The notes below the pieces were generated by a model. It saw nothing but the letters and a program-made list of their open reading frames with translations, made no database searches and had not been told where the DNA came from. Shown piece by piece: positions 5,997 to 11,854 of a stretch of 13,651 nt of DNA (its first letter is position 1; each line of letters opens with the position of its first letter). The stretch is from Nocardioides sp. (GTDB lineage: Bacteria; Actinomycetota; Actinomycetes; Propionibacteriales; Nocardioidaceae): assembly GCA_021166815.1 (NCBI GenBank), contig JAJPEO010000095.1, positions 1 to 13,651 on the forward strand, read 5' to 3'. A program made the translations under genes and the position numbers.

Positions 5997-6508
5997 AGGT
6001 CATCAACTTCAGTCACGTCGCGCTCACGGTGAGCGACTTCAACCGGGCGGTGAAGTTCTACACCGACGTCTTCGGGTGCTCCCTGGTCGGCGTCAACTGC
6101 AACCACGAGCAGGACCGGCTGCGCGAGTTCTTCGGCGTCGACTCCGACCACCCCGAGCTCAAGATCGGCTGGGTGCGCGTGCCCGGGGGAGCGACCCTGG
6201 AGATCTTCGAGTTCACGCCGACCCTCGACGGGGAGCCGGTGGTGTGGAACCGTCCCGGTCCGACCCACATCTCGTTCAACTGCCGCGACACCGACAAGTG
6301 GCACGACTACCTCGTGTCCAAGGGCGTCCGGATCGTCTCGCCGCCGCAGCGCTCCCCGCACGGGCACACGTTCTTCTTCGCCGCCGACCCCGACGGCAAC
6401 CTCATCGAGATGATCGACATCCGCTTCCTGCGGGGCGCGCTGCGCTGGCTCGGTCCGCTGGGTGGCGTGATCTTCAAGCGCACCCGCTACAAGCAGTACT
6501 TCGTCTGA
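5993..6508 (+). CDS. VOC-fold (glyoxalase/dioxygenase-like) metalloprotein
   Basis: 171-aa protein of the vicinal oxygen chelate superfamily, whose members use a metal to act on vicinal oxygens (isomerases, epimerases, ring-cleaving dioxygenases, resistance proteins). Two beta-alpha-beta-beta-beta modules are visible: residues 4-75 beginning FSHVALTVSDFNRAVKFY, and 90-142 ending DPDGNLIEMID. His8, Glu70 or Glu73, His92 and Glu139 are the likely metal ligands. An extra C-terminal tail (143-171) is hydrophobic and basic and ends RTRYKQYFV; it is not part of the fold and may anchor or dock the protein. The ATG overlaps the GMC stop as ATGA, with AGGTGG 9 bases upstream. It is the last gene of the operon and may rearrange or epimerise the product of the two oxidoreductases, which is inference. 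Confidence 0.85.
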   Translation: MKVINFSHVALTVSDFNRAVKFYTDVFGCSLVGVNCNHEQDRLREFFGVDSDHPELKIGWVRVPGGATLEIFEFTPTLDGEPVVWNRPGPTHISFNCRDTDKWHDYLVSKGVRIVSPPQRSPHGHTFFFAADPDGNLIEMIDIRFLRGALRWLGPLGGVIFKRTRYKQYFV

Positions 6509-6509
6509 G

Positions 6510-6521
6510 CCGCCGCGGCGG
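6510..6521. other. GC palindrome in the VOC/maf convergent gap
   Basis: CCGCCGCGGCGG is a perfect 12-bp palindrome filling most of the 15-base gap between the convergent VOC and maf genes. It could help end transcription, but without a loop or T-run it is a weak terminator candidate. Confidence 0.3.
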
Positions 6522-6523
6522 GG

Positions 6524-7129
6524 TCAGCGCTTGGCTGCCCACAGGGTCGGCCACTCGTGGCCCAGCTCGCGGGCCAGCTCGCGCAGCAGGGGCAGGCTGA
6601 GCCCGACCACGTTGTGGTGGTCGCCCTCGATCCCGCTGATGAAGGGACCCGCCAGGCCGTCGATCGTGAACGCGCCGGCGACGTGGAGCGGTTCGCCGGT
6701 GGCGACGTAGGCGTCGATCTCGGCGTCGCTGACGTCGGCGAAGTGCACGACCGTCGACGCGGTGCGGGCCACCTCCGCGCCGGTGGCGCGGTCGGTGAGG
6801 CAGTGGCCGGTGTGGAGCACCCCGCTGCGCCCCCGCATCGACCGCCACCGGGCGGTCGCCTCGTCGGCGTCGGCCGGCTTGCCGAGCACCTCCCCGTCGA
6901 GCTCCAGCACCGAGTCGCACCCCAGCACCAGGGCCTCTCCGGGCAGGTCGTCGCGCTCGGCGACGGCACGACACTTGCGGATCGCCAGCACCAGCGCCGT
7001 CTCCTCGGCAGGCAGGGAGTCGACGTCGTCCTCGTCGACGCCACTCACCACCACGAGCGGGTCGAGCCCGGCGTTGCGCAGGGTCGTACGCCGGGCGGGG
7101 GACGCCGAGGCGAGCACGAGACGCGTCAT
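6524..7129 (-). CDS. maf: Maf family nucleoside triphosphate pyrophosphatase
   Basis: 201-aa cytosolic enzyme of the Maf/YhdE family, which hydrolyses non-canonical or excess dTTP/UTP-type nucleotides to monophosphate and pyrophosphate. The N-terminal LASASPARR (6-14) is the family phosphate-binding signature. GCDSVLELDGEVLGKP carries the catalytic aspartate and lysine. The C-terminal block reads GPFISGIEGDHHNVVGLSLP. Length and motifs are those of actinobacterial Maf proteins. It is the last gene of accD-accE-maf, starting 13 bases after the accE stop with no strong ribosome site, so it probably depends on readthrough from accE. The same gene order occurs around accD5 of Mycobacterium and pccB of Streptomyces. 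Confidence 0.93.
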   Translation of the reverse strand: MTRLVLASASPARRTTLRNAGLDPLVVVSGVDEDDVDSLPAEETALVLAIRKCRAVAERDDLPGEALVLGCDSVLELDGEVLGKPADADEATARWRSMRGRSGVLHTGHCLTDRATGAEVARTASTVVHFADVSDAEIDAYVATGEPLHVAGAFTIDGLAGPFISGIEGDHHNVVGLSLPLLRELARELGHEWPTLWAAKR

Positions 7130-7142
7130 GCGCCGACCGTGC

Positions 7143-7391
7143 TCAGCGCGGCATGGCCGAGCCGCGCCACGCGCCGCGCCCGAAGGCGACGGGCTGGCGG
7201 ACCAGGCGCTCGGGCGCGCCCCACACGCGCTTCGGCTTCGGCGCGGGTGCCTGCCCCGACCCGAGGGCGGAGAACACCGCGACCAGCGCGGCGACCTCCT
7301 CCGCGGTCGCGTCGGGGTTGACCACCCGCAGGAGCGGACGCTCCTGCGCGGCGGTCTCCTCCGTGCTTTCCGGCGTGGTCTCTTCGCTCAC
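7143..7391 (-). CDS. accE: Acyl-CoA carboxylase epsilon subunit
   Basis: 82-aa protein of the actinobacterial acyl-CoA carboxylase epsilon family, small subunits that bind and stimulate the carboxyltransferase. The N-terminus is acidic and disordered (residues 1-18). The core [20 protein letters not shown] (20-39) is followed by an Ala/Pro-rich linker and the tail [11 protein letters not shown]...[10 protein letters not shown], all typical of the family. The GTG start at 7391 overlaps the accD stop in a GTGA quadruplet, so the two subunits are translationally coupled. No catalytic residues are expected. The epsilon subunit next to accD, with no biotin carboxylase (alpha) gene nearby, means the alpha subunit must be encoded elsewhere. 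Confidence 0.88.
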   Translation of the reverse strand: MSEETTPESTEETAAQERPLLRVVNPDATAEEVAALVAVFSALGSGQAPAPKPKRVWGAPERLVRQPVAFGRGAWRGSAMPR

Positions 7392-9007
7392 AGCGGGATG
7401 TTCCCGTGCTTCTTGGCCGGCAGGGTGGCCCGCTTGGTGCGCAGGACCCGCAGCGCCCGGGTGATCTCGGCACGCGTGCTGCGCGGGGAGATGACGCCGT
7501 CGATGTAGAGGCGCTCGGCAGCCTGGTAGGGGTTGGCCAGCGTGGTGTCGTACTCGTCGATCAGCTCAGCGCGCAGGGCGTCGGGGTCCTCGGCCTTGCC
7601 CAGCTCGTTGCGGTAGAGGATGTTGACCGCGCCCTGGGCGCCCATCACCGCGACCTGGCCGGTCGGCCACGCGAGGTTGATGTCGGCGCCGAGGTGCTTG
7701 GACCCCATGACGACGTAGGCGCCGCCGTAGCCCTTGCGGGTGATCACGGTGATCAGCGGGACGGTGGCCTCGGCGTAGGCGTAGATCAGCTTGGCGCCGC
7801 GGCGGATGATGCCGTTGTACTCCTGGTCGGTGCCGGGCAGGAAGCCGGGGACGTCGACGAAGGTCAGCACCGGGATGTTGAAGGCGTCGCAGGTGCGCAC
7901 GAACCGGGCGGCCTTCTCGGAGGCGTCGATGTCGAGCGTGCCGGCGAACTGCATCGGCTGGTTGGCCACCACGCCGACCGGGCGACCCTCGACCCGGCCG
8001 AAGCCGACGATCATGTTGGGCGCGAAGAGCTCGTGGACCTCGAGGAACTCCTGGTCGTCGAGGACCGTGCGGATGACCTCGTGCATGTCGTACGGCTGGT
8101 TCGGCGAGTCCGGGATGATCGTGTCGAGCGCCAGGTCGAGGTCGGTGAGCTCGAAGTCCGCGACGTCGTCGTAGGTGACGGGCTCGTCGAGGTTGTTCTG
8201 GGGCAGGTACGAGAGCAGGGCGCGGGTGTACTCGATCGCGTCGTCCTCGTCGGAGGCCATGTAGTGGCTGTTGCCCGAGCGCGTGTTGTGGGTGCGCGCG
8301 CCGCCGAGCTCCTCCATCGAGACGTCCTCGCCGGTCACGGTCTTGATGACGTCGGGGCCGGTGATGAACATCGCCGAGGTCCCGTCGACCATGATCGTGA
8401 AGTCGGTGACGGCCGGGGAGTAGACGTGGCCGCCGGCGCAGTTGCCCATGATCAGGGAGATCTGGGGGATGACGCCCGAGGCGTGCACGTTGCGCTTGAA
8501 GATCTCGCCGTACAGGCCGAGGGAGACCACGCCCTCCTGGATGCGGGCGCCGGCGCCCTCGTTGATGCCGACGATCGGGCAGCCGGTCTTGATCGCCAGG
8601 TCCATGACCTTGCAGATCTTCTCGCCGTAGACCTCGCCCAGCGAGCCGCCGAAGATCGAGAAGTCCTGGGAGAAGACGCAGACCATGCGGCCGTCGACCT
8701 CGCCGTAGCCGGTCACGACGCCGTCGCCGTACGGGCGCTTCTTGTCGAGGCCGAAGTTGGTCGAGCGGTGGCGGGCGAGCTCGTCGAGCTCGACGAAGGT
8801 GCCCTCGTCGAACAGCATCTCGATGCGCTCACGGGCCGACTTGCGGCCCTTCTTGTGCTGCTTCTCCCGCGCCTGCTCGTCCAGGACGCGGCGGGCCTCG
8901 TCGAGCCGGTGCTCCTTCTCGGCGAGCTTGCCGGCGGTGGTGTGCACGTCGAACTCCGGCTGGGCCAGGTCAGGCTCGGTGACAGGACGGGTGGGCTGTG
9001 CAGACAC
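7388..9007 (-). CDS. accD: Acyl-CoA carboxylase carboxyltransferase (beta) subunit
   Basis: 539-aa carboxyltransferase that moves CO2 from biotin on the alpha subunit to an acyl-CoA, making malonyl- or methylmalonyl-CoA. It has the two crotonase-like halves of the family (about 25-290 and 300-539). The oxyanion glycines are [13 protein letters not shown] in the first half and KGYGGAY in the second. It ends KKHGNIPL as in Streptomyces PccB. The specificity position just after GGAY is Val432, where PccB (Asp422) and AccD5 (Asp437) have Asp. A hydrophobic residue there resembles Streptomyces AccB (Ile420) and suggests acetyl-CoA is accepted as well as propionyl-CoA. GTG start with GAGGAGG nine bases upstream. 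First gene of accD-accE-maf, divergent from birA. Confidence 0.93.
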   Translation of the reverse strand: MSAQPTRPVTEPDLAQPEFDVHTTAGKLAEKEHRLDEARRVLDEQAREKQHKKGRKSARERIEMLFDEGTFVELDELARHRSTNFGLDKKRPYGDGVVTGYGEVDGRMVCVFSQDFSIFGGSLGEVYGEKICKVMDLAIKTGCPIVGINEGAGARIQEGVVSLGLYGEIFKRNVHASGVIPQISLIMGNCAGGHVYSPAVTDFTIMVDGTSAMFITGPDVIKTVTGEDVSMEELGGARTHNTRSGNSHYMASDEDDAIEYTRALLSYLPQNNLDEPVTYDDVADFELTDLDLALDTIIPDSPNQPYDMHEVIRTVLDDQEFLEVHELFAPNMIVGFGRVEGRPVGVVANQPMQFAGTLDIDASEKAARFVRTCDAFNIPVLTFVDVPGFLPGTDQEYNGIIRRGAKLIYAYAEATVPLITVITRKGYGGAYVVMGSKHLGADINLAWPTGQVAVMGAQGAVNILYRNELGKAEDPDALRAELIDEYDTTLANPYQAAERLYIDGVISPRSTRAEITRALRVLRTKRATLPAKKHGNIPL

Positions 9008-9039
9008 GGTCAGGGGCCTCCTCGTGGATTGCTCTGGGG

Positions 9040-9045
9040 CAATCT
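9040..9045 (+). promoter_or_regulatory. -10 element of birA (leaderless type)
   Basis: CAATCT keeps the key A at position 2 and T at position 6 of the -10 consensus and lies seven bases before the birA ATG at 9053. No Shine-Dalgarno precedes birA, so a leaderless transcript is predicted. Confidence 0.45.
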
Positions 9046-9046
9046 A
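9041..9046 (-). promoter_or_regulatory. -10 element of the accD-accE-maf operon
   Basis: Read leftward this is TAGATT, a good TANNNT hexamer. Initiation near 9034 would give a leader of about 27 bases carrying the strong GAGGAGG ribosome site of accD. It overlaps the rightward birA -10 almost completely. Confidence 0.5.
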
Positions 9047-9052
9047 GTGCCC

Positions 9053-9859
9053 ATGAGCTCCCAGCCCGCAGCCCGCCCACCCCTCGATCCCGCCCGACTG
9101 TCGGTCCCGGACGGCTGGCGGGCGGAGGTCGTGGAGGCCGCCGGCTCCACGAACGCCCTGGTCGCCGAGCGTGCCCGCGCCGGGGAGGAGCCGGGGCTGG
9201 TGCTGGTGACCGAGCACCAGACGGCGGGGCGCGGGCGCCTCGACCGGGTCTGGGAGACCCCGGCACGCTCGTCGCTCACCTTCTCGGTGCTGGTGCGGCC
9301 CGAGGTCCCCCCGGAGCGCTGGCCGTGGCTGCCGCTGCTGGCCGGGTACGCCGTGCACGCGGCCCTGGCCGACCGCCTCCCCGACGTCGCGCTGAAGTGG
9401 CCCAACGACGTGCTGGTCGACACCGAGACGGGCGAGGGGCTCGGACGCAAGGTCGCGGGCATCCTCGTGGAGCGCGTCGAGGCGCCGGGCGGCCCCGTGG
9501 CGGTCATCGGCATCGGCATCAACGTCTCCCAGACCGTGGACGAGCTGCCTGTCGCGCTGGCCACCTCGGTCACGCTCGAGACCGGCGAGCCGGTCGACCG
9601 CACCCAGCTGCTCGGGCAGGTGCTGGGCTCGCTCCACGGCCTGCAGGGCCTCCTCGACGACGTCGACTCGCTGCGGGTGGCGTACGCCGACGTGTGCGCC
9701 ACCCTCGGCCGCACTGTCGACGTCCACCTTCCCGGCGGCGAGGTACGCCGCGGGGAGGCGCTCGACCTCGACGCGAGCGGCGCCCTCGTGGTCAGCGCCG
9801 GCGACGGCACCTTCACGGTCGCCGCGGGCGACGTGGTCCACGTGCGTCCCACCCCGTGA
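9053..9859 (+). CDS. birA: Biotin-[acetyl-CoA carboxylase] ligase
   Basis: 268-aa biotin protein ligase, which activates biotin with ATP and attaches it to the lysine of biotin carboxyl carrier domains. The catalytic domain shows GRGRLDRVW (59-67, biotinyl-AMP loop), LKWPNDVL (114-121), GRKVAGILVE (131-140, with the active lysine) and IGIGINV (152-158). A small C-terminal SH3-like domain follows (about 220-268). There is no N-terminal helix-turn-helix, so unlike E. coli BirA it cannot itself repress genes. The ATG at 9053 follows a leaderless-type promoter. It diverges from the acyl-CoA carboxylase genes, whose partner alpha subunit is its expected substrate. Confidence 0.93.
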   Translation: MSSQPAARPPLDPARLSVPDGWRAEVVEAAGSTNALVAERARAGEEPGLVLVTEHQTAGRGRLDRVWETPARSSLTFSVLVRPEVPPERWPWLPLLAGYAVHAALADRLPDVALKWPNDVLVDTETGEGLGRKVAGILVERVEAPGGPVAVIGIGINVSQTVDELPVALATSVTLETGEPVDRTQLLGQVLGSLHGLQGLLDDVDSLRVAYADVCATLGRTVDVHLPGGEVRRGEALDLDASGALVVSAGDGTFTVAAGDVVHVRPTP

Positions 9860-9874
9860 GGCGCTCGCGCGTGA

Positions 9875-9880
9875 CATGAT
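9875..9880 (+). promoter_or_regulatory. Possible -10 element of the PH-domain gene
   Basis: CATGAT (A at position 2, T at 6) lies six bases before the GTG at 9887 in the 27-base birA/PH gap. No ribosome site is visible, so a leaderless start is plausible, but readthrough from birA is also possible. Confidence 0.4.
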
Positions 9881-9886
9881 CGGCGC

Positions 9887-10390
9887 GTGGCCTTCCCGAG
9901 CAAGCTCCTCAACGACGGCGAGCGGGTCGTCGTCTCGACGCGCACGCACCCCAAGGCACTGGTCCTCCCGGGCCTGGTGCTCCTCACCGGCCTGGTCGTC
10001 GGGCTGTGGCTGTGGTTCCGCGTGGACAACCGCTGGGTGGGCTACCTCGGACTGGTCCTGGCGCTGGCGGTGACGGCCTGGTTCGTCGCCGTCCCGCTCC
10101 TGCGCTGGCTGAGCACCACCTACACGTTCACCAACCGCAGGTTCATCAAGCGCTCGGGCTTCATCTCCAAGCAGGGGCGCACGATCCCGCTCAACCGCAT
10201 CAGCGGTGTCGACTTCGACATCGACGTGCTCGACCGGGTCTTCGGCTGCGGCACGCTGGTGGTGTCCGACGCGAGCACGGACGGCAGCGTGCTGCTGCAC
10301 GACATCCCGCACGTGGAGAAGGTCCAGCTGCTCGTCTCCGACGAGCTCCACCGCCTGACGACGGGGGACGGCCGCGACGATGGCGCCTGA
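9887..10390 (+). CDS. PH-domain (YdbS-like) membrane protein
   Basis: 167-aa protein of the bacterial PH-domain (bPH2/YdbS) type. Two hydrophobic helices at about 24-44 and 50-72 are followed by a soluble PH-like domain beginning STTYTFTNRRFIKRSGF (77-93) and continuing PLNRISGVDF, both typical of the family. The short N-terminus and the PH domain should face the cytosol. The molecular role of these proteins is not established; membrane-associated scaffolding is often assumed. A similar gene sits beside birA in Mycobacterium (Rv3278c, from memory). The GTG start gives MAFPSKLLNDGERVV. Its last 11 bases overlap the adenylate cyclase gene, so the two are probably translated together, hinting at a functional link to cAMP signalling at the membrane. 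Confidence 0.85.
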   Translation: MAFPSKLLNDGERVVVSTRTHPKALVLPGLVLLTGLVVGLWLWFRVDNRWVGYLGLVLALAVTAWFVAVPLLRWLSTTYTFTNRRFIKRSGFISKQGRTIPLNRISGVDFDIDVLDRVFGCGTLVVSDASTDGSVLLHDIPHVEKVQLLVSDELHRLTTGDGRDDGA

Positions 10391-11372
10391 GGACGAGGCC
10401 CGCAAGTCGGCCGCCGAGCGACTCGACGAGGCGATCCTGCGGGCCGTGCCCGACTTCACCGCCCTCGAAGTGGCCGCCGAGACCGGCATCACCGTCGACC
10501 AGGCCCGCCGGCTGTGGCGTGCCCTGGGGTTCCCCGAGTTCGCCAGCGAGAAGGCCTACACCTCCGCCGACATCCGCGCCGTCTCGACCCTGATGTCGTT
10601 CGTCGACGCGGGGGCCGTGGACTTCGACATGGCCGTCAACCTCACCCGCGGGGTGGGCCAGACGATGGCCCGGCTCGCCGACTGGGAGGTCGCCACCCTG
10701 ATCAGCCGCGTCGAGGAGCTGGAGTCCGGCGAGGAGGCGACGGGGTCGCGCGTGCAGTCCGCGCTCCGCCTCATCGAGCAGGTCAACCCGCCCTTCGAGA
10801 AGCTCCTGGTCTACGCGTGGCGCCGCCACCTCGCGGCCGCGGTGGGCCGCGTCGAGGCGATGGGCGCCGCCGACGAGGACCTGCACACCATCGACGTGAG
10901 CGTGGGGTTCGCCGACCTGGTGTCCTTCACCGCGCTGTCCAACCAGCTCTCCCGCGACGAGATCGGCGACCTCGTCGAGGTCTTCGAGAGCCGCTGCCAC
11001 GACGTCATCTCGCGCTACGGCGGCCGCATCATCAAGAGCCTCGGCGACTCGGTGCTGTTCGTCATCAACGACGCCGAGGCCGCCCTCGCGGTGGGCGAGG
11101 GGATCATCAACGTCATCGGGCGCGACGCCAAGATGCCCGACGTGCGCATCGGCGTGTCCAGCGGTCCGGTGGTGATGCGCCTGGGCGACGTGTTCGGCCC
11201 GCCGGTCAACATGGCGGCCCGGCTCACCCAGGTCGCCCGGCGCAACCGCATCATCGTCGACCAGGCCACCGCCGACCTGCTGCCCGCGGAGACGTGGGAG
11301 TCGCGGCGCCTGCCGGCCCGTCCCGTCCGCGGGTTCGGCCTGGTGGAGCCGCTCACCGTCCGTCGTCGCTGA
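10380..11372 (+). CDS. cya: Class III adenylate cyclase
   Basis: 330-aa soluble cyclase that converts ATP to cAMP. The N-terminal half (about 1-160) is an all-helical module resembling the regulatory domain of the mycobacterial Rv1264 type; residues 27-50 read like a small helix-turn-helix (VAAETGITVDQARRLWRALG). The catalytic domain (about 170-320) has the full residue set: metal-binding Asp179 (FADLVSF) and Asp223 (SLGDSV), adenine-specifying Lys219 and Asp270 (LGDVFG), and transition-state Asn277 and Arg281 (VNMAAR). It should work as a homodimer and prefer ATP over GTP. The same neighbour of birA and pccB in Streptomyces coelicolor is its adenylate cyclase cya. The ATG lies inside the end of the PH-domain gene (11-bp overlap). 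Confidence 0.9.
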   Translation: MAPEDEARKSAAERLDEAILRAVPDFTALEVAAETGITVDQARRLWRALGFPEFASEKAYTSADIRAVSTLMSFVDAGAVDFDMAVNLTRGVGQTMARLADWEVATLISRVEELESGEEATGSRVQSALRLIEQVNPPFEKLLVYAWRRHLAAAVGRVEAMGAADEDLHTIDVSVGFADLVSFTALSNQLSRDEIGDLVEVFESRCHDVISRYGGRIIKSLGDSVLFVINDAEAALAVGEGIINVIGRDAKMPDVRIGVSSGPVVMRLGDVFGPPVNMAARLTQVARRNRIIVDQATADLLPAETWESRRLPARPVRGFGLVEPLTVRRR

Positions 11373-11429
11373 CCCCGGAGCCGGTCTAGACAGGTACGGC
11401 CAAATGGGTGAATCGCCTCCGAGCGCCGC

Positions 11430-11452
11430 GGGCGATCCCTAGGTTGTCGCCC
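11430..11452 (+). promoter_or_regulatory. Leaderless promoter inside an inverted repeat, wHTH gene
   Basis: TAGGTT at 11440-11445 is a TANNNT -10, eight bases before the GTG at 11454. It is flanked by a 6-bp inverted repeat, GGGCGA (11430-11435) and TCGCCC (11447-11452). The repeat could be the operator through which the encoded DNA-binding protein controls itself. The rest of the 81-bp gap 11373-11453 shows nothing else I recognise. Confidence 0.5.
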
Positions 11453-11453
11453 T

Positions 11454-11819
11454 GTGGTGGCTACCTCTCGCACTGTGTTGCCGGCCCCTGCCGTGATGCC
11501 GGGCCGGGACGTCCTGGCGGTCCAGGACGTGCGGCTGGACCCCGTCGCCCGCCAGGTGTGGCGGGGCGAGGACGAGGTGCGCCTGTCCCGCAAGGAGTTC
11601 GACCTGCTCGAGGCCCTGATGAGCCGGGCCGGTGAGGTCGTGCTGCGGGGGGACCTCATGGCCGAGGTCTGGCAGACCACCTTCTACACCAGCTCCAAGA
11701 CGATCGACGTCCACCTGGGCTGGCTGCGGCGCAAGCTCGGGGACGACCCGCGCAGCCCGCGGCTGATCACGACGCACCGCGGCAAGGGGCTGCGCTTCGA
11801 GGTGCGCGAAGGGGCGTGA
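11454..11819 (+). CDS. Stand-alone OmpR/PhoB-type winged-helix protein
   Basis: 121-aa protein consisting almost only of the C-terminal DNA-binding domain of OmpR/PhoB response regulators. The domain runs from about 20 to 117: VRLDPVARQVWRGEDEVRLS, then KEFDLLEALMSRAGEVVLRGDLMAEVW, the recognition helix region SSKTIDVHLGWLRRKLGDD, and the wing ITTHRGKGLRF. No receiver domain or phosphorylatable aspartate precedes it, and nothing upstream in the frame encodes one. A second GTG at 11457 is an alternative start. It lies alone between the cyclase and purK. Control by phosphorylation is therefore unlikely; control by its own level or by another partner is inferred. The target genes are unknown. 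Confidence 0.85.
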   Translation: MVATSRTVLPAPAVMPGRDVLAVQDVRLDPVARQVWRGEDEVRLSRKEFDLLEALMSRAGEVVLRGDLMAEVWQTTFYTSSKTIDVHLGWLRRKLGDDPRSPRLITTHRGKGLRFEVREGA

Positions 11820-11842
11820 GCGGCTCGCGGTGCACGGTTCCC

Positions 11843-11848
11843 TAGAAT
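11843..11848 (+). promoter_or_regulatory. -10 element, leaderless promoter of purK-purE
   Basis: TAGAAT is a near-perfect -10 and lies six bases before the purK GTG at 11855, with no Shine-Dalgarno between. Transcription should begin on or beside the start codon. Confidence 0.65.
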
Positions 11849-11854
11849 CCGCAC

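Larger units (their letters stand above)
9025..9046. promoter_or_regulatory. Palindrome in the accD/birA divergent promoter
   Basis: GATTGC (9027-9032) and GCAATC (9039-9044) are perfect 6-bp arms around TCTGGG; one G/T mismatch and one further pair extend them outward. It occupies about half of the 45-bp gap between the two divergent starts and overlaps both predicted -10 elements, so one protein bound here could govern the carboxylase and its biotin ligase together. The regulator is unknown. The BirA encoded here lacks a DNA-binding domain. Confidence 0.55.

Noticed and set aside
6487..7044. Other leftward open frames overlapping maf
   Set aside because: Their products are Arg/Ser/Thr-rich with no motifs. 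The maf frame carries all family signatures.
7406..9859. Very long open rightward frame covering the whole accD region and joining birA
   Set aside because: It is the antisense of accD, which has family motifs and a strong ribosome site. The open frame comes from G/C-ending codons. Only the part from the ATG at 9053 is real (birA).
9053..9859. BirA as a bifunctional repressor acting on the accD promoter
   Set aside because: No helix-turn-helix precedes the catalytic domain. The protein begins about 20 residues before the first ligase strand.
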